Assembly: GCA_022496185.1 (NCBI GenBank) | Contig: WTXG01000024.1 | Location: 1 to 64,000, forward strand | Origin: Multifurca ochricompacta | Lineage: Eukaryota; Basidiomycota; Agaricomycetes; Russulales; Russulaceae | Length of the DNA stretch: 64,000 nucleotides | Direction: 5' to 3' | Shown here: positions 53,777-64,000 of the stretch, one piece after another | How the letters are laid out: each line of letters starts with the position of its first letter | How positions within the stretch are numbered: position 1 is the first letter of the stretch | Position numbers and translations under genes: made by a program | The notes under the pieces: generated by a model | What the model saw: the letters and a program-made list of their open reading frames with translations, nothing else | What the model was told of the DNA's origin: nothing | Databases searched by the model: none

Positions 53777-54756
53777 ATGTCTTTAGACATCGAGTCAGGC
53801 CCCAACCCTCCTTGCAATCCCACATCTTACAAAGAAGTCGTTAACGGTGAGTCCTCTTCTTGCTTCATCTTCAATCTTTCTCACGCACCTTATTCACACG
53901 CATATTCCAGCAGGCATGCTAAGCTGCTCCTTATGCGAACTTCCACCGACACCGACACCGACACCCAGGTCGTCGTTCCACACAGAGGCGAACTTTAAAA
54001 ATGGATTAGGTGCATCGTTTGTCATAGACAACCAGGGGGTAACGGAATACAACCGGAGGTTGGTTGAGAATTGGCGAGAGGACGTCAATGCTGCCATGAT
54101 CCTGGTACGCCACCAGCACCTCACCCCTCCCCGGTTGAGAGAGTTCACCGACCGGATAACGACAGAGTGGGCTGCTATCAGTTGTTGTCACGGTATTCCT
54201 CTCACAGTCCTACCTGGCCGGTGAACCAAACTCGCAAGACCCCACAGCCTTCCACCTCACGCCAACCTGCTCACCATTGGCCAGTTCGAATGTCACCACG
54301 ATTTCATCAAGGTCGGCGACGCTGTCCAAACTATCGGTATTTTCCGCCGTACTCACGTCAACCCATGCGCTCTGGGTCACGAGCTTGGTGGTCAGCCTTG
54401 GTTGTGCTGCGTCTGCAGCGCTTTTGCAGACGAGTATGCGCCAATACTTGTTCGTGATTCGACGACTTGGGTATAGTCAGGGCAGACACACAGGGGAAGG
54501 GGTTGACAATGACAATTGCAGTAGGTCGGGGGGATCGCTGATGATCCCAGAGGAGTATCTCCAAACTCTGTATGCATGGCTCCTCGCTTCCATCTTCCTG
54601 TTCCTTTGGGGGCTTGGCGTGCAACAGTCTCGCATCGCCAAGCCGTCCTTCTTATTGGTCATCATCGGTTTATGCGTCACCCTCTTCGTAGGGCAGTGTC
54701 TCATCATTTCTTCCTTTGTGCGGTCTCTACCTTACGATGGTGAGGTTCTAGTTTAG
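53777..54756 (+). CDS. DUF6535 membrane protein (short form)
   Basis: Exons 53777-53846, 53911-54104 and 54166-54756 give 284 aa. The conserved entry motif TEYNRRLVENWREDVNAAMI leads to a helix LSGLLSVVVTVFLSQSYL. Two later membrane stretches are HALWVTSLVVSLGCAASAAL and LYAWLLASIFLFLWGLGV, then FLLVIIGLCVTLFVGQCLI. Intron phases match those of the 40615 gene (phase 1 then phase 0), so the two are paralogues. This copy stops right after the membrane region and lacks the 350-residue soluble C-terminal part. It may be a truncated paralogue or a genuine short form. The exon 2 start could also be 53914. Confidence 0.82.
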
Positions 54757-55783
54757 TTTAGTGTTTTTTTGGGTTGGGACGAAATCATTACTTGTTTGTA
54801 CAGTATTACTTGTTAGGTACCAGGTACCAGGGGGGGGGAAGACCTGTTGAATGCTGCGCGTTTTAACTCCCGTGGTCCCTGTCCCTGTGAGTCTCGAGCT
54901 TTCAAGCGAAGTAGGCTGGCTGATGAGCTCGATTGTAATTTGATGCCTATTTGCTGCTGCTCACCATGAGATTATAATTCCTTGACTATCCCCGAACAGC
55001 CACGCGGCGCCACGCCACCATTTCCCCCGAAGTGTCACTCGTGGGACCACTTTTCTTAACTACTCATCTCTAAACCGAACACCTCACAAGGTAGTTGAAC
55101 TATCTCACTATCTATCTCGTAACTTGACCTGTTCCGGTTCGCACCATCCATTCTCGCGTACGCATATGTGATCTTAGACGCATCGTCAACTTGCAGTGGG
55201 TGGGTTTGATACAGAACAACAACAGTACGAGATCGACTGAGAGTTACTGGTGATTGGGGCAAAAAACGAGGATCAAAAGACTCGGAATCTAAGAAAGGAC
55301 CAGGGAGGGTATAGACCAGGACGAGCTGTTATATCAAAGGCAGACTGTTGCTTGCAAAGATGAGGTCGAGGGTATCTGAGACGAGAAGAATTGAGAGCGA
55401 TATTATTAAAGCTGAAGAAGGAAGGAGACTGAAGACATAAAGGTGTCGACTGGTGAGGGGAAATATGAGCTCGGGTCATTCAGTGGTGTTTGATGCTGTT
55501 GAAACTGTCGGCGGGGGAGGTCTAGACTATACAGGAGCAGGTAGGCGGCGCTCTCGTCGTAGTGGAGGGCCTCCTGGTGGTTCTCATGGGCTAAATTCTC
55601 TGAGGTGCGGGTAAGCTTATCGGCGCATAGACAAGGTAGGGGAACGACCGATGGAGATTTGAGGTGAAGGGGTTGAAGGGGCAGCTGAATTTGTACAATC
55701 GTGAGACCTTGTGAATTCGAAGCGCAGAGAGGTTCAGACTAAATGCAATCAATATACATACAGAGACAAAGACAAACAATATG
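54757..55783. other. Intergenic region with dispersed repeat
   Basis: No gene. From about 55685 the sequence resembles 45555-45600. This repeat was the target of the poly(A) retroposon that follows. Confidence 0.4.
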
Positions 55784-55799
55784 TAATGGGAACCTTGTT

Positions 55800-56185
55800 T
55801 TTTTTGGAATTGGAATTGGAATCGAGTTTCATTGACGCGCTTGCAAGGCCGTGCCTTAGTCGCCCGGCTATCTAGTACAAAGGGTCTCCTAGTAGCTACT
55901 TTAATCGTATTAGGGCAAGGCCTCATTGAAAAAAAAACCCCGGGGGGGGAAAAATAAAAGTAGTGATATTGGCTAAATGAGGCGAGGGCAGACTGCGATG
56001 TCATGATAAGATGTGGGGATCCATTAGGCCTAATCTGGTTCAGGGGCCGTTTTGCAGCGTAGGGCTCGAAGGCCGCTTGTGAGTTTTGGAAGAAGCGGAG
56101 CAGAGCTTCAATGAGGTTCTTGGAAATTGAAGATGGTCATCAGTTGGGTTGCTGTTGACAACCAAGTGTCTATGTTTGATGCAAT
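55800..56185 (-). mobile_element. 5'-truncated poly(A) retroposon, second copy of the 62520-63941 family
   Basis: Its T-run and GGAATCGAGTTT...GGCTATCTAG sequence match the 3' end of the element at 62520. It is flanked by a 16-bp duplication TAATGGGAACCTTGTT (55784-55799 and 56186-56201). Only the 3' 390 bp remain, as expected from incomplete reverse transcription. Confidence 0.8.
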
Positions 56186-56320
56186 AATGGGAACCTTGTT
56201 GGCAGACTGGTTCTGATACTTGGGCAATGTGCACCTGTCTGTCAGCTTTGTGATCCCAGCTGTCAATGCCCATCCTAATGCACTTCACTTCTCCTGAGCT
56301 CGCCTCATAGCTATCTGGAG

Positions 56321-56545
56321 ATGGTGGGGTCAAAGAAGTGCTCAAAATGCAGGAAGTCCCTAGGTCTCGAACAATTTCTGTTGAAAGCAAATACTTCAAC
56401 ACATACTGCAACATATTCCCTCTGCACAATATGTGAAAAAGGTAATAGACAGGCCAAGAAGAACTTGGAGAAGGTTCACTGCAGAACCCTGAAACCTGTG
56501 AGGATCAGAATGCATCAGATGAAAGCTTATCTGTTTTCCCACTAA
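56321..56545 (+). CDS. Small zinc-ribbon-like ORF, possible transposon remnant
   Basis: 74 aa starting MVGSKKCSKCRKSLGLEQFL, with a later CTIC pair, giving C-x2-C ... C-x2-C. The rest is basic. Such N-terminal ribbons occur in several transposon- and nuclease-related proteins, and the ORF lies in repeat-rich DNA. It may be the first exon or fragment of a larger decayed ORF. No function is claimed. Confidence 0.35.
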   Translation: MVGSKKCSKCRKSLGLEQFLLKANTSTHTATYSLCTICEKGNRQAKKNLEKVHCRTLKPVRIRMHQMKAYLFSH

Positions 56546-58012
56546 ATGAATTTTTGACTTTCCTGGGAATGCAGAAAGATGTGATCAAGGTTGAAGCAAA
56601 TGTGAATATCAAGGATTTAGTGCGCTACACTGTTAGGAAGGAGTAGGCAGATGCCATTGTCAATCTGATGTGGGAAGTGATGCGTTATCAGTTCCTGTGC
56701 ACAACACCTTACAAAATTACAGTTACCAGAGTAAATATGACCACAAACGATCTGCGGGCACATCAACACGTTACATGTACAATTGTGCCCAACATGTAGA
56801 GAAGACAGGAACATGATGATCACACACCTGGGTCCGCGCTGGTGATAGTGAGGCTGCACGGACCTCACAGACCACCATGGGATATCAAGTCCAATCTTAG
56901 ATTCAGATGATGATATTTGACATCTCCACGATGATTTACTTCGACATTCCACGTAATGCATAATACAGCTTGCATATTTATTTTATATACTAAAAATACT
57001 AGAAAAATAGTTTCCTGCTGTCGAACACCAGAAATACATGACTCAATGCGATAAAATTACCCTTTGTTGTTGTTTACTTTCCACGTGATGCGTCACAATG
57101 TGCTGGTGAATCGAGAGAGAGAGAAGGGTTTGATGTCGATGATAACACTTGAGACAGACGAGTAGCCTTGAAAGCTTGAGGAGAACTGGTCCAAAAATTC
57201 CATACTCATATTTTATACACATGAGGTCAGTATGCAAGTCCAGTGGCCGGTGACCGTAGCAGGAGATGATGGCACGAAGGGCAGCGTGGAGAAGGTAGGT
57301 TAAGTCTGTCGAACACCTTTCTCGATGTCTAAAACTCTTATAATAACGTGTCTTTTCGCTCCTTTCCCAGTCAGCCGCAACCTAATTTATAGGCGGCAGA
57401 TGGATTCGGCGGAAAGAGTTGAAGAACAAACAGTGACGAACAATGAGACTTTCCCGATAGCACGAGTTCTGACCCTGAAACCTTCTGCCTCTGCCCATCC
57501 GAAGCGAGATAAGGGAACAACGCGGTTAATTTCCACACAAAATGGAAGTCTTATAGGTAATTTATAAGTCATAGCTAGTACCAGTCTACTAGTCCTAGTC
57601 GTCATCTCAGTCTCTCTGGGCTGATACACGATCACGTGCTTGTCCCCTTTGGTGACAACTGTAGAATCTTTATCTTTAATCCAAAACTTTATCTCCAAAA
57701 CTTTCAATTAATTTCCTTCGAGGACTTGTCTTTATGCTGTCTAACACCGCGGATGTCGTTTGCAGGTGACGACACGCATAATGTTTCAGATGTCGACGTT
57801 TTGCGCCCGGGTTTCGATCATCTTCTTTTCTTCCTTAAGGACCTCACTCCCGTGTTCCCACTCGCTTAAGCCATATGATACGCCACTTTCCTTCTCTATG
57901 CGTCTCACGAAAATCAGGTAGTCACCGCATGGCTCATATGCATACATATATATGTATATATAGCTCTGATATCCTCGTATCCATCACCCGGATAGCAACA
58001 ACCTAGGCAAAT
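56546..58012. other. Intergenic region upstream of the sedolisin gene
   Basis: No gene recognised. A TATATATGTATATATAG stretch at about 57947-57963, 50 bp before the ATG, is a possible TATA element for the sedolisin. Confidence 0.45.
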
Positions 58013-60551
58013 ATGCTCGCACACACTCTTTTCCGTTTCTTCGCCGCTCTCTCAGTAGCAGTTATCACCTCCGCCTCTCCAAGCGTACTGAAACTGCGCC
58101 AGAGCATCGCGCCCCCGCGCAACTGGATCGACTTGGGCCGCGCACCATCCACGCACGTCATTCCCCTGCGTATTGCGCTTCCACAACATCGCTTCTTGGA
58201 GCTTGAGCAGCACCTCGTCGAAATAAGTGACCCTTTTCACGAACGCTATGGGGACCACTTATCGAAGGAGGAAGTTGAGGCGCTTATTGCACCTCATGCA
58301 ACCAGTGTCGATGCCGTCCACGAGTGGCTTACTGGCCACGGTATACAACAGGAGTCATGTGACAGATCATCGGCGGCGATTGGATCACTGTGCATGTACC
58401 CGTTGCACAGGCGGAAAATATGCTTGGCACGGTGCGCTTTGCTTTTATTTTTTTTTGTTATTTCCTTGTCTGCAAAGGTGGAATCGAATCTTAACTTTTG
58501 TGTGTGCGTGTGTGTGTGTGTATGTTTGTAGGAATTCCGCTTGTGGAAGCATACACAAGATGGAGATGTCCTTATACGCACGACCGAGTACAGCCTTCCT
58601 GCACATCTTGATGATCACGTCGAACTCATCCAACCAACGACGGCGTTCCATCGCGCCAAGGGGCAACGCACTAGCTTACACTTCTCCCCAACACCTGCGG
58701 CTGCCTTATCTCCCTCTTCAGACGCAATGATTACTGTGCCTGGATCAGGGGTGACCGTCAATGCAACTTGCAATGCGACGATTACGGTCTCCTGTCTGAA
58801 GCAACTTTATAATGCAGATCGTTACATTCCGCGGGCTACGACAAAGAACACGATTGGGATCACGGGTTATCTGGAGCAGTTCGCCAATTTTGAGGATCTG
58901 CAGAAATTCTATGCGGATCAAGTCCCGAACGCGGTCAATACGTCGTTTGATGTCGCACTCACCAATGGTGGGTGTTACCCTCCCCCTCCATTCCTGTTTG
59001 AGATGATCATAACTGGCTTGTGGAATTTTTATGAAGGTGGTCTGAACAGTCAGAATATTTCTCAGGCTGGTGAAGAGGCAGACTTGGACGTGCAATTTGG
59101 GTTTGGAATCTCGTCCCCTACTCCTGGCAGGTACTTTTCGACCGGAGGCCGGCCACAATTCACTCCAGATGCCAACACGCCGACAGACACTAACGAACCT
59201 TATTCAAACGTGGGTATACGCTCCATCCCTCTGATGTTGTTTTCTGATATCGCGTCATGTCCTAGTGGCTCGACTTCATTCTAGCACAGAAAAATATCCC
59301 TCAGACTATTTCCACAAGCTATGGTGACGACGAGCAGACAGGTGAGACCATATCGTCGAGCCTGTCCTCCCCTTTCTTGTCCACTCATTGTACGTGTGCG
59401 TGCGTAAAGTACCGAAAGACTTGGCGCGTCGAGTATGCAATGGCTTCGCTGCACTTGGTGCGTTTTTATTCTATTCTGGGTGGGTATCGCATGTTGATCA
59501 AGAATCGCTGAATTGCGAACCGATTGTTGATAGGCGCACGCGGCACCTCTCTGTTGTTCAGCTCGGGAGACGGTGGCGTTGGGGATGGTAACGCTGACCC
59601 AGCGAGCCAGACATGCTTCACGAACGACGGCAAGAATCAAACCAAATTCCTCCCTGGTTTCCCAGCTAGCTGTCCATAGTAAGACCGTTTCTTTACATAT
59701 TAACAAACTACTGACTTTTATTTTGGCGTATGGGGGGATTATACACAGTGTAACAGCCGTTGGCGGGACGGTTCACATTCCGGAAGTCGCAGTTAACTTT
59801 TCAGGTGGCGGATTTAGCAATTATGTGCCGTCTTCCTATTTCTTTATCTCATCTACGCTCCTTCCTAACTTGGTTGCCCCTACCCTTAGTTCCCACGCCC
59901 GGACTGGCAGCACCGCGCGGTGACCAAATACCTCAAATCGTTACCGAAAGGTACATACGCGGGGCTCTTCAACCACAATGGACGCGTACGTACCCACCCA
60001 AAACAAAAAGTTTTTTTTTTCTTGACGAAGCCAGGGGTCCTTACAACAATTGCCATTACAAATTTTGCCCCTTTTTGTCTTGTTTAGGCCATCCCCGATG
60101 TCTCCGCTCAGGCGGTCAATTTCCGTATCTTCTTCCGAGGGCACCCGGCGCACGTTAGCGGCACGTCCGCGTCATCGCCGTCATTCGCCGCCTTTGTTGC
60201 TCTGCTCAACGACGCGCGCATCGCCGAGGGCAAGAGTTCACTTGGTTTCCTCAATCCTCTCATTTATAAGCTCGAAGGGGAAGGATTTAACGATATCACG
60301 ACTGGGAATGCGCCGGGGTGTGGGACGCCTGGCTTCAATGTGAGTTGATAGTATTTCCTTTAAATTTTTTTGTTTTTGTTTTTTTGGTATATATGGCTGA
60401 GACACGCGTGGGGAATTTCTTTGGGGATGGTGGTGTTTTTGGGGGCTTGCGTTGGCGTTTGGGAATTTAGGCCACGACTGGATGGGACCCCGTGACCGGA
60501 TGGGGAACACCCAATTTTGAAAAGCTGAAGGAGATTGTTCTGGACTGTTGA
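58013..60551 (+). CDS. Secreted sedolisin (tripeptidyl-peptidase-like serine protease, family S53)
   Basis: The first exon 58013-58431 has a signal peptide ([21 protein letters not shown]) and the prodomain, including [16 protein letters not shown]. Exon 2 starts at 58532 (EFRLWKHT). The catalytic domain carries the Glu and Asp in [10 protein letters not shown], the oxyanion Asp in STSYGDDEQ, and the nucleophile in SGTSASSP. The calcium-binding end is [13 protein letters not shown] ... [13 protein letters not shown]. Junctions such as FSGGGFSNY to FPRPDWQ are phase-consistent. Exon 1 lacks one base at about 58371-58373 (CGG where CGGG would keep frame). With it, exon 1 is exactly 140 codons, so an assembly error is likely. 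S53 enzymes are secreted acid proteases releasing tripeptides or cutting proteins endolytically. Confidence 0.92.
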
Positions 60552-61598
60552 GGGAGAGGTGGAGCGGTTGGGTTGTGTGTGCGCGCTTATTGTTCTGTGT
60601 ATACTGACATACATGATATATATATAAACATATATTGTTATTATTTGTATTGGCAGATCATGTTGGAAGAATTAAAAAAAACCCTCGAGAAGTACCTTTT
60701 TTTTTTTTTTTGGAATCCTCAAGAAGTACCATGGGTAGTAACGGATCAGAGTTGGCCGGACCATTCAGTCAATGCTGTCCATACCGTCTAATGCCGTTTT
60801 TTGATGGGTTTGGACAGCGTTTTCCGTACCTGTAACCATCTGTCTCGATGATTGACTTGAGCTGGTACAGTATGGGTACGGCACCGTACTACGGCACCGT
60901 CATACCGTAAGCTACGGGTACGGCGCGCAGCCCTAGCAATTACCACAGTTACTGAAAGTATATCTCTTTTCTTCTCACACTATTGTAAAAAGAGGCAGAG
61001 ACGAGTAACGGCCAGATTGAGGATGGCGCTCGAAGGCGCTCGGTCCGAAAAGCCAAAGCCCACTGGTGATTGATAAGGAATGGACAATGATAGCAGCGGC
61101 AACGAACGTGAAGCACTTCGCTGAGCGTCTTTCACAATCATTCGCGCTGTGTATCCATTTAAGCGCTCTTCACCCCTCGCTATGATTGGCGCGCACACAC
61201 CACGTCCGCTGAGATCAACGGCATGAGAGAGTGCATCACACGTGTGGCGGATAGATCTTATTCCACCATCCGAGGTTCGTTGGGTTGGGATACCCAACTA
61301 ATCGTTCGTTGGAAATGAGTCCAGGGCCAAATATTTCGTAGAGCTTCCTTCCGGCCACTTAATTCAAAGAAACTAGACATTGTTGAGTAAACCCATCGTG
61401 GTCACCTAAACGTTTACTGAAAACCTTGGTTTTACTGGCGTGCTTGTAGTCTTGTTCACATGCTATCTATAATGTAGTATTCAGTATCTTGACTCTAATC
61501 ACCCACGCGCAACTTGGAACTACGATCCGCTGTCTATCATGGTTAGTGTTCGCTACGGGTAGGCGCAACCCGCCGGGTATGTGGTCAGGGTACATGCG
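60552..61598. other. Intergenic region with GTACGG-type repeats
   Basis: No gene. Around 60866-60925 there are repeated GGGTACGGCACCGTACTACG-like words resembling the repeats near 1890-1915. T runs occur near 60370 and 60695. Confidence 0.4.
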
Positions 61599-61770
61599 TA
61601 GTGATGTGCACGGCTCGGCTCAAAGCCGTAAGCCGGCCGTTTCTGAGCCGGAAAAAGCCGGGCCGACATAGGCCGTGAAAACGGCTTCCAGCGGCCCACA
61701 GCTCAGGCTTAAGGTTTGGAAAGCCTGAAGCCGTGGCTTAGGCCGCGGCTTTTGGTGGCTGAGTCACGCT
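61599..61770. repeat. hAT-type MITE end, inverted copy of 11380-11547
   Basis: It starts TAGTGATGTGCACGG, the same terminus as the MITE at 10787. It matches the reverse complement of 11380-11547. No matching opposite terminus follows, so it is a fragment or was truncated by later events. Confidence 0.7.
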
Positions 61771-61776
61771 TTCTAT

Positions 61777-62099
61777 GAACCAGAATGCCAGTACAGAGAT
61801 AGTCCAACATAATTGTGATTGCATTTAGATTTTAGATAAAACAATTGATGAGATAAAAACGCGTCTTACATTAATCAAGATACTGAGTATATACATCTCA
61901 GATCAATCATGTGATTAAATCACATTGCAAGATAATGTGTTTGTTTACTTTAATTTAGTAGCTGATATAGTACATCTAAATAGGAATTCTGAAGGAAATG
62001 GGCTGTCGATTTGAGCAGCAGCAAGTTAGATAAGCGCTACCTAGTTTAGTAGCGATAATTCAGTTTAGTTGGTTAAAACTAATAATATTATGTTTACCT
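61777..62099 (+). repeat. Diverged Copia-family LTR, opposite orientation
   Basis: GAACCAGAATGCCAGTACAG at 61777 is the reverse complement of the Copia LTR terminus. Segment 61927-61970 is the reverse complement of 63956-64000. Two LTR copies in opposite orientation therefore flank the right-hand nest. Confidence 0.6.
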
Positions 62100-62345
62100 A
62101 GTTTAGTAGCGATAACTGTGTGATGTAACACGTTAACTAAGTAAGGTAAGAGATAAGATAAGTAATACTCACTTCAGTTTAGTTGGTTAAAACTGAAGTG
62201 ACAACTACACGAAGGGATGTCCTTAAATACTAAAAGAGAGTGTAATCCTAGTTTGTAGAACAATACTATCTAAGTCCATTGTCCTACAGTCACAAGAGAG
62301 AATAAAGAGCGTTTTGTGGATTGTCCTTTATCAATCAGTCAAAGC
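62100..62345 (-). repeat. LTR-like repeat related to 14940-15245
   Basis: The reverse complement carries the same AACTGAAGTGAGTATT, TTATCTTATC and TTAAGGACA motifs in the same order as 15080-15215. Confidence 0.5.
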
Positions 62346-62419
62346 ACGCCACAAGCGTGCATGGCAGTAATGCCACTCGGGTTGATCCGGTGGCTTTGGG
62401 TCCGTCTCAACATGGGCAT

Positions 62420-62519
62420 GGTGCAGACTTATATTTTAGATACTTTGTTAACTTAGAGACTTAGGTGCTTGTGATAATGCGATAGCAACTGCTTTATCTA
62501 TAGCAGATTTAGTGGCTTT
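62420..62519 (-). repeat. Diverged Copia-family LTR, split by a retroposon
   Basis: GGCATGGTGCAGACTTATAT and ATAATGCGATAGCAACT match the Copia LTR at 4547-4650. The LTR resumes after 63955 (GGCTTTATACAGCTACTAAA) to the window end, so the intervening 1.4 kb is an insertion. Confidence 0.7.
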
Positions 62520-63941
62520 TTTTTTTTTTTTTTTTGGAATCGAGTTTATAACGTGCGTCAAGGCCTTGCCTAAGTGCGCGGCTATCTAAGAACAGATGTA
62601 CTACAAATGTACTAGATAACAAGTAGGAGGGAATGCAGGAGGAAAAAACCCACGCAGGGAAAAACAGAAAACCAGGAAGAGAAGGGGCCCCCTAAGCGGC
62701 ACCAGTGGAAGGAGGAGGGTCTGCAACAGCAGTCAAAGGAACAGAAGGCTTGGGCTTCCACTGATGCACCTAGCACATGTGCCCAAAAGCATACAGGGTC
62801 CGCCGATACAAGAGGTGCTTGAGGACAGCACCAGTTGGGTCCTCAAAGGCCAAAACAACCGATGAGTGTGAACCAGGAGGGTAAGAGGAGGGGGCGCGCA
62901 CCCAGGAAGGAAGATTGGTTACCTTGAGGCCCCGGTAGATGGGGTTGTCCTTGCCAAGCACTTCATGGCAGGACATGGGGGTGAAGGCCCCACTGCTCTC
63001 AGTGACCCCTGTGGGGAGGCCATTGACAGTCACACGGGACCATTTGACATTGAGGCGGGAGGTGGTGGGCAGGGGCTGGGAAGTTGCTGAGAGGAATGAA
63101 CCCAGAGACTGGGTGAGGAGGGGCTGAGCGTTGAGGAGGTTGGCCTCTGTGATATCAGGGCCGGCTGTGAGGACCAAGTTGGCCTTGGCAGTCCACCGCA
63201 TGGTGGACAGCTGGACTTGGTGGCCAGCAGCGGTGAGAGCAGAGTTAAGGTGGGACACCACCACCAGAGGAGACTTCTTGAGAGCCTCTGTGGGGGTCCC
63301 ACCAGCCTGGCAGGTGACAGAGATGACCACAGAAGGCCTTGCGGCCTTCCGAGTCACCTGGGCAAAGGAGGGGGCTAAGGAAGAGGGAGCAGGAGGAGGG
63401 GCATGAGGAGGAGGGCATGGGAGGGGGCAGGGGGCTTGGCCGGGGCAGAGGGTTTCTTGGCCGGGGCAGAGAGCTTTGCTGCAGGAGGGGGGCCTGGGAG
63501 GGGGGGGGTGCTGGCCTGGGGCTAGCAGAGAGGGTGTCTACCTTGGTAGAGAGTACTGCAACCATCTCAGAGAGCTTGGAAAGTGTCTCAACCAGGGCCG
63601 GATCCTGTGTGGCAGTCACTGGGGGCGGAGCAGGGAGGGTGGGAGCAGGAAGGGGGCCTTGATGACGAAGAAGGCCAAAATGCTGCCAGAAGTCCTCCAG
63701 CCGGATAAGCTGGGCAACTGTCTGGCCATTACAGAGTTTGGTGAGGAGGAAGAGGCGAATATTGCAGGAGAGGCGATTGATGAACTGTTGTGGGTCATCA
63801 GGGTACTGGTTATCAATCTCAACTGCAGCATTGTACACATCTGCTACAGCATGGGAAAGGTCAGCAGAGACAGCAGCAAGCTCCAAATTTACTGGAGGTG
63901 GGTTATAGGGAGGCAGCATGAATATGGTGGGACCAGACATG
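62520..63941 (-). mobile_element. Poly(A)-tailed gag-like retroposon with 14-bp target duplication
   Basis: The duplication GATTTAGTGGCTTT lies at 62506-62519 and 63942-63955. The coding strand is minus. The element ends in a run of about 18 A, and its 5' end is one base before the ATG at 63940. A second 3' fragment is at 55800-56185. Target-primed reverse transcription (LINE-type machinery) explains the tail, the long duplication and the 5' truncation of the other copy. No reverse transcriptase is encoded, so the element is non-autonomous. Confidence 0.82.
62770..63940 (-). pseudogene. Gag/ORF1-like protein of the poly(A) retroposon, frameshifted
   Basis: The N-terminal frame (63940 to about 63560) encodes MSGPTIFMLPPYNPPPVNLE, a helical region (YPDDPQQFINRLSCNIRLFL), and a coiled-coil-like ETLSKLSEMVAVLSTKVDTL. 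After a Pro/Ala-rich linker the reading shifts frame within C-rich runs. It then continues at 63357 to 62770 as VTRKAARPSVVISVTCQAGG ... GHMC, ending at a TAG. Only a helix plus a nucleic-acid-binding-like beta region are suggested; no zinc knuckle or enzyme domain remains in frame. The layout resembles ORF1 of fungal LINEs. The frame breaks may be decay or homopolymer errors. Confidence 0.6.
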
Positions 63942-63955
63942 GATTTAGTGGCTTT

Positions 63956-64000
63956 ATACAGCTACTAAATCAAAGTAAACGAACGCACACATTATCTTGC
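63956..64000 (-). repeat. Continuation of the split Copia-family LTR at the right edge
   Basis: It resumes the LTR interrupted at 62519. It is the reverse complement of 61927-61970. Confidence 0.65.

Overview
This is a nuclear genome window from a filamentous basidiomycete, most likely an agaricomycete. The evidence is 50-70 nt introns in nearly every gene and families typical of mushroom-forming fungi: DUF6535 membrane proteins, a DUF6593 protein, a Goodbye-NACHT-ankyrin STAND protein, a polyporopepsin-like aspartic protease, a sedolisin and a Crinkler-type NTPase/nuclease. Species cannot be read from the sequence.

Layout. 1-11.3 kb is a nest of transposons: a Ty3-like leader/gag remnant, a 5'-truncated Copia pol, a complete 6.0-kb Copia element with LTRs, TSD, PBS and PPT, and a hAT-like MITE. 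11.9-14.1 kb (minus) is a Crinkler-like gene. 15.8-18.5 kb is a CorA/Mnr2-type Mg2+ transporter. 19.1-26.1 kb (minus) is a KDM5/Lid2-type JmjC histone demethylase. 27.9-28.9 kb (minus) is a 14-3-3 protein. 31.4-32.7 kb is a DUF6593 protein with a GQYG-repeat tail. 33.9-35.8 kb (minus) is an F-box protein. 36.5-39.7 kb is a Goodbye-NACHT-ankyrin (fungal NLR-like) gene. 40.6-42.7 and 53.8-54.8 kb are two DUF6535 paralogues. 44.5 and 51.7 kb hold an intact small gene and a broken duplicate. 46.9-48.5 kb (minus) is a secreted aspartic protease. 50.1-51.3 kb (minus) is a decayed D-amino-acid oxidase. 58.0-60.6 kb is a secreted sedolisin. 61.6-64 kb is a second transposon nest containing a poly(A)-tailed gag-like retroposon.

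The conserved housekeeping block (15.8-32.7 kb: transporter, demethylase, 14-3-3) lies between transposon-rich accessory DNA that carries NTPase/nuclease and STAND genes, membrane DUF6535 proteins, secreted proteases and pseudogenes. Three results stand out. First, the complete Copia element has one gag-pol frame broken only by two TGA codons, and all its LTR differences fit CpG decay. Second, the P-loop of the NLR-like gene sits on a 25-nt exon between two introns, and that of the Crinkler gene is split by a 50-nt intron. Third, otherwise intact genes repeatedly carry single-base indels in short homopolymers, which looks more like assembly error than gene death.
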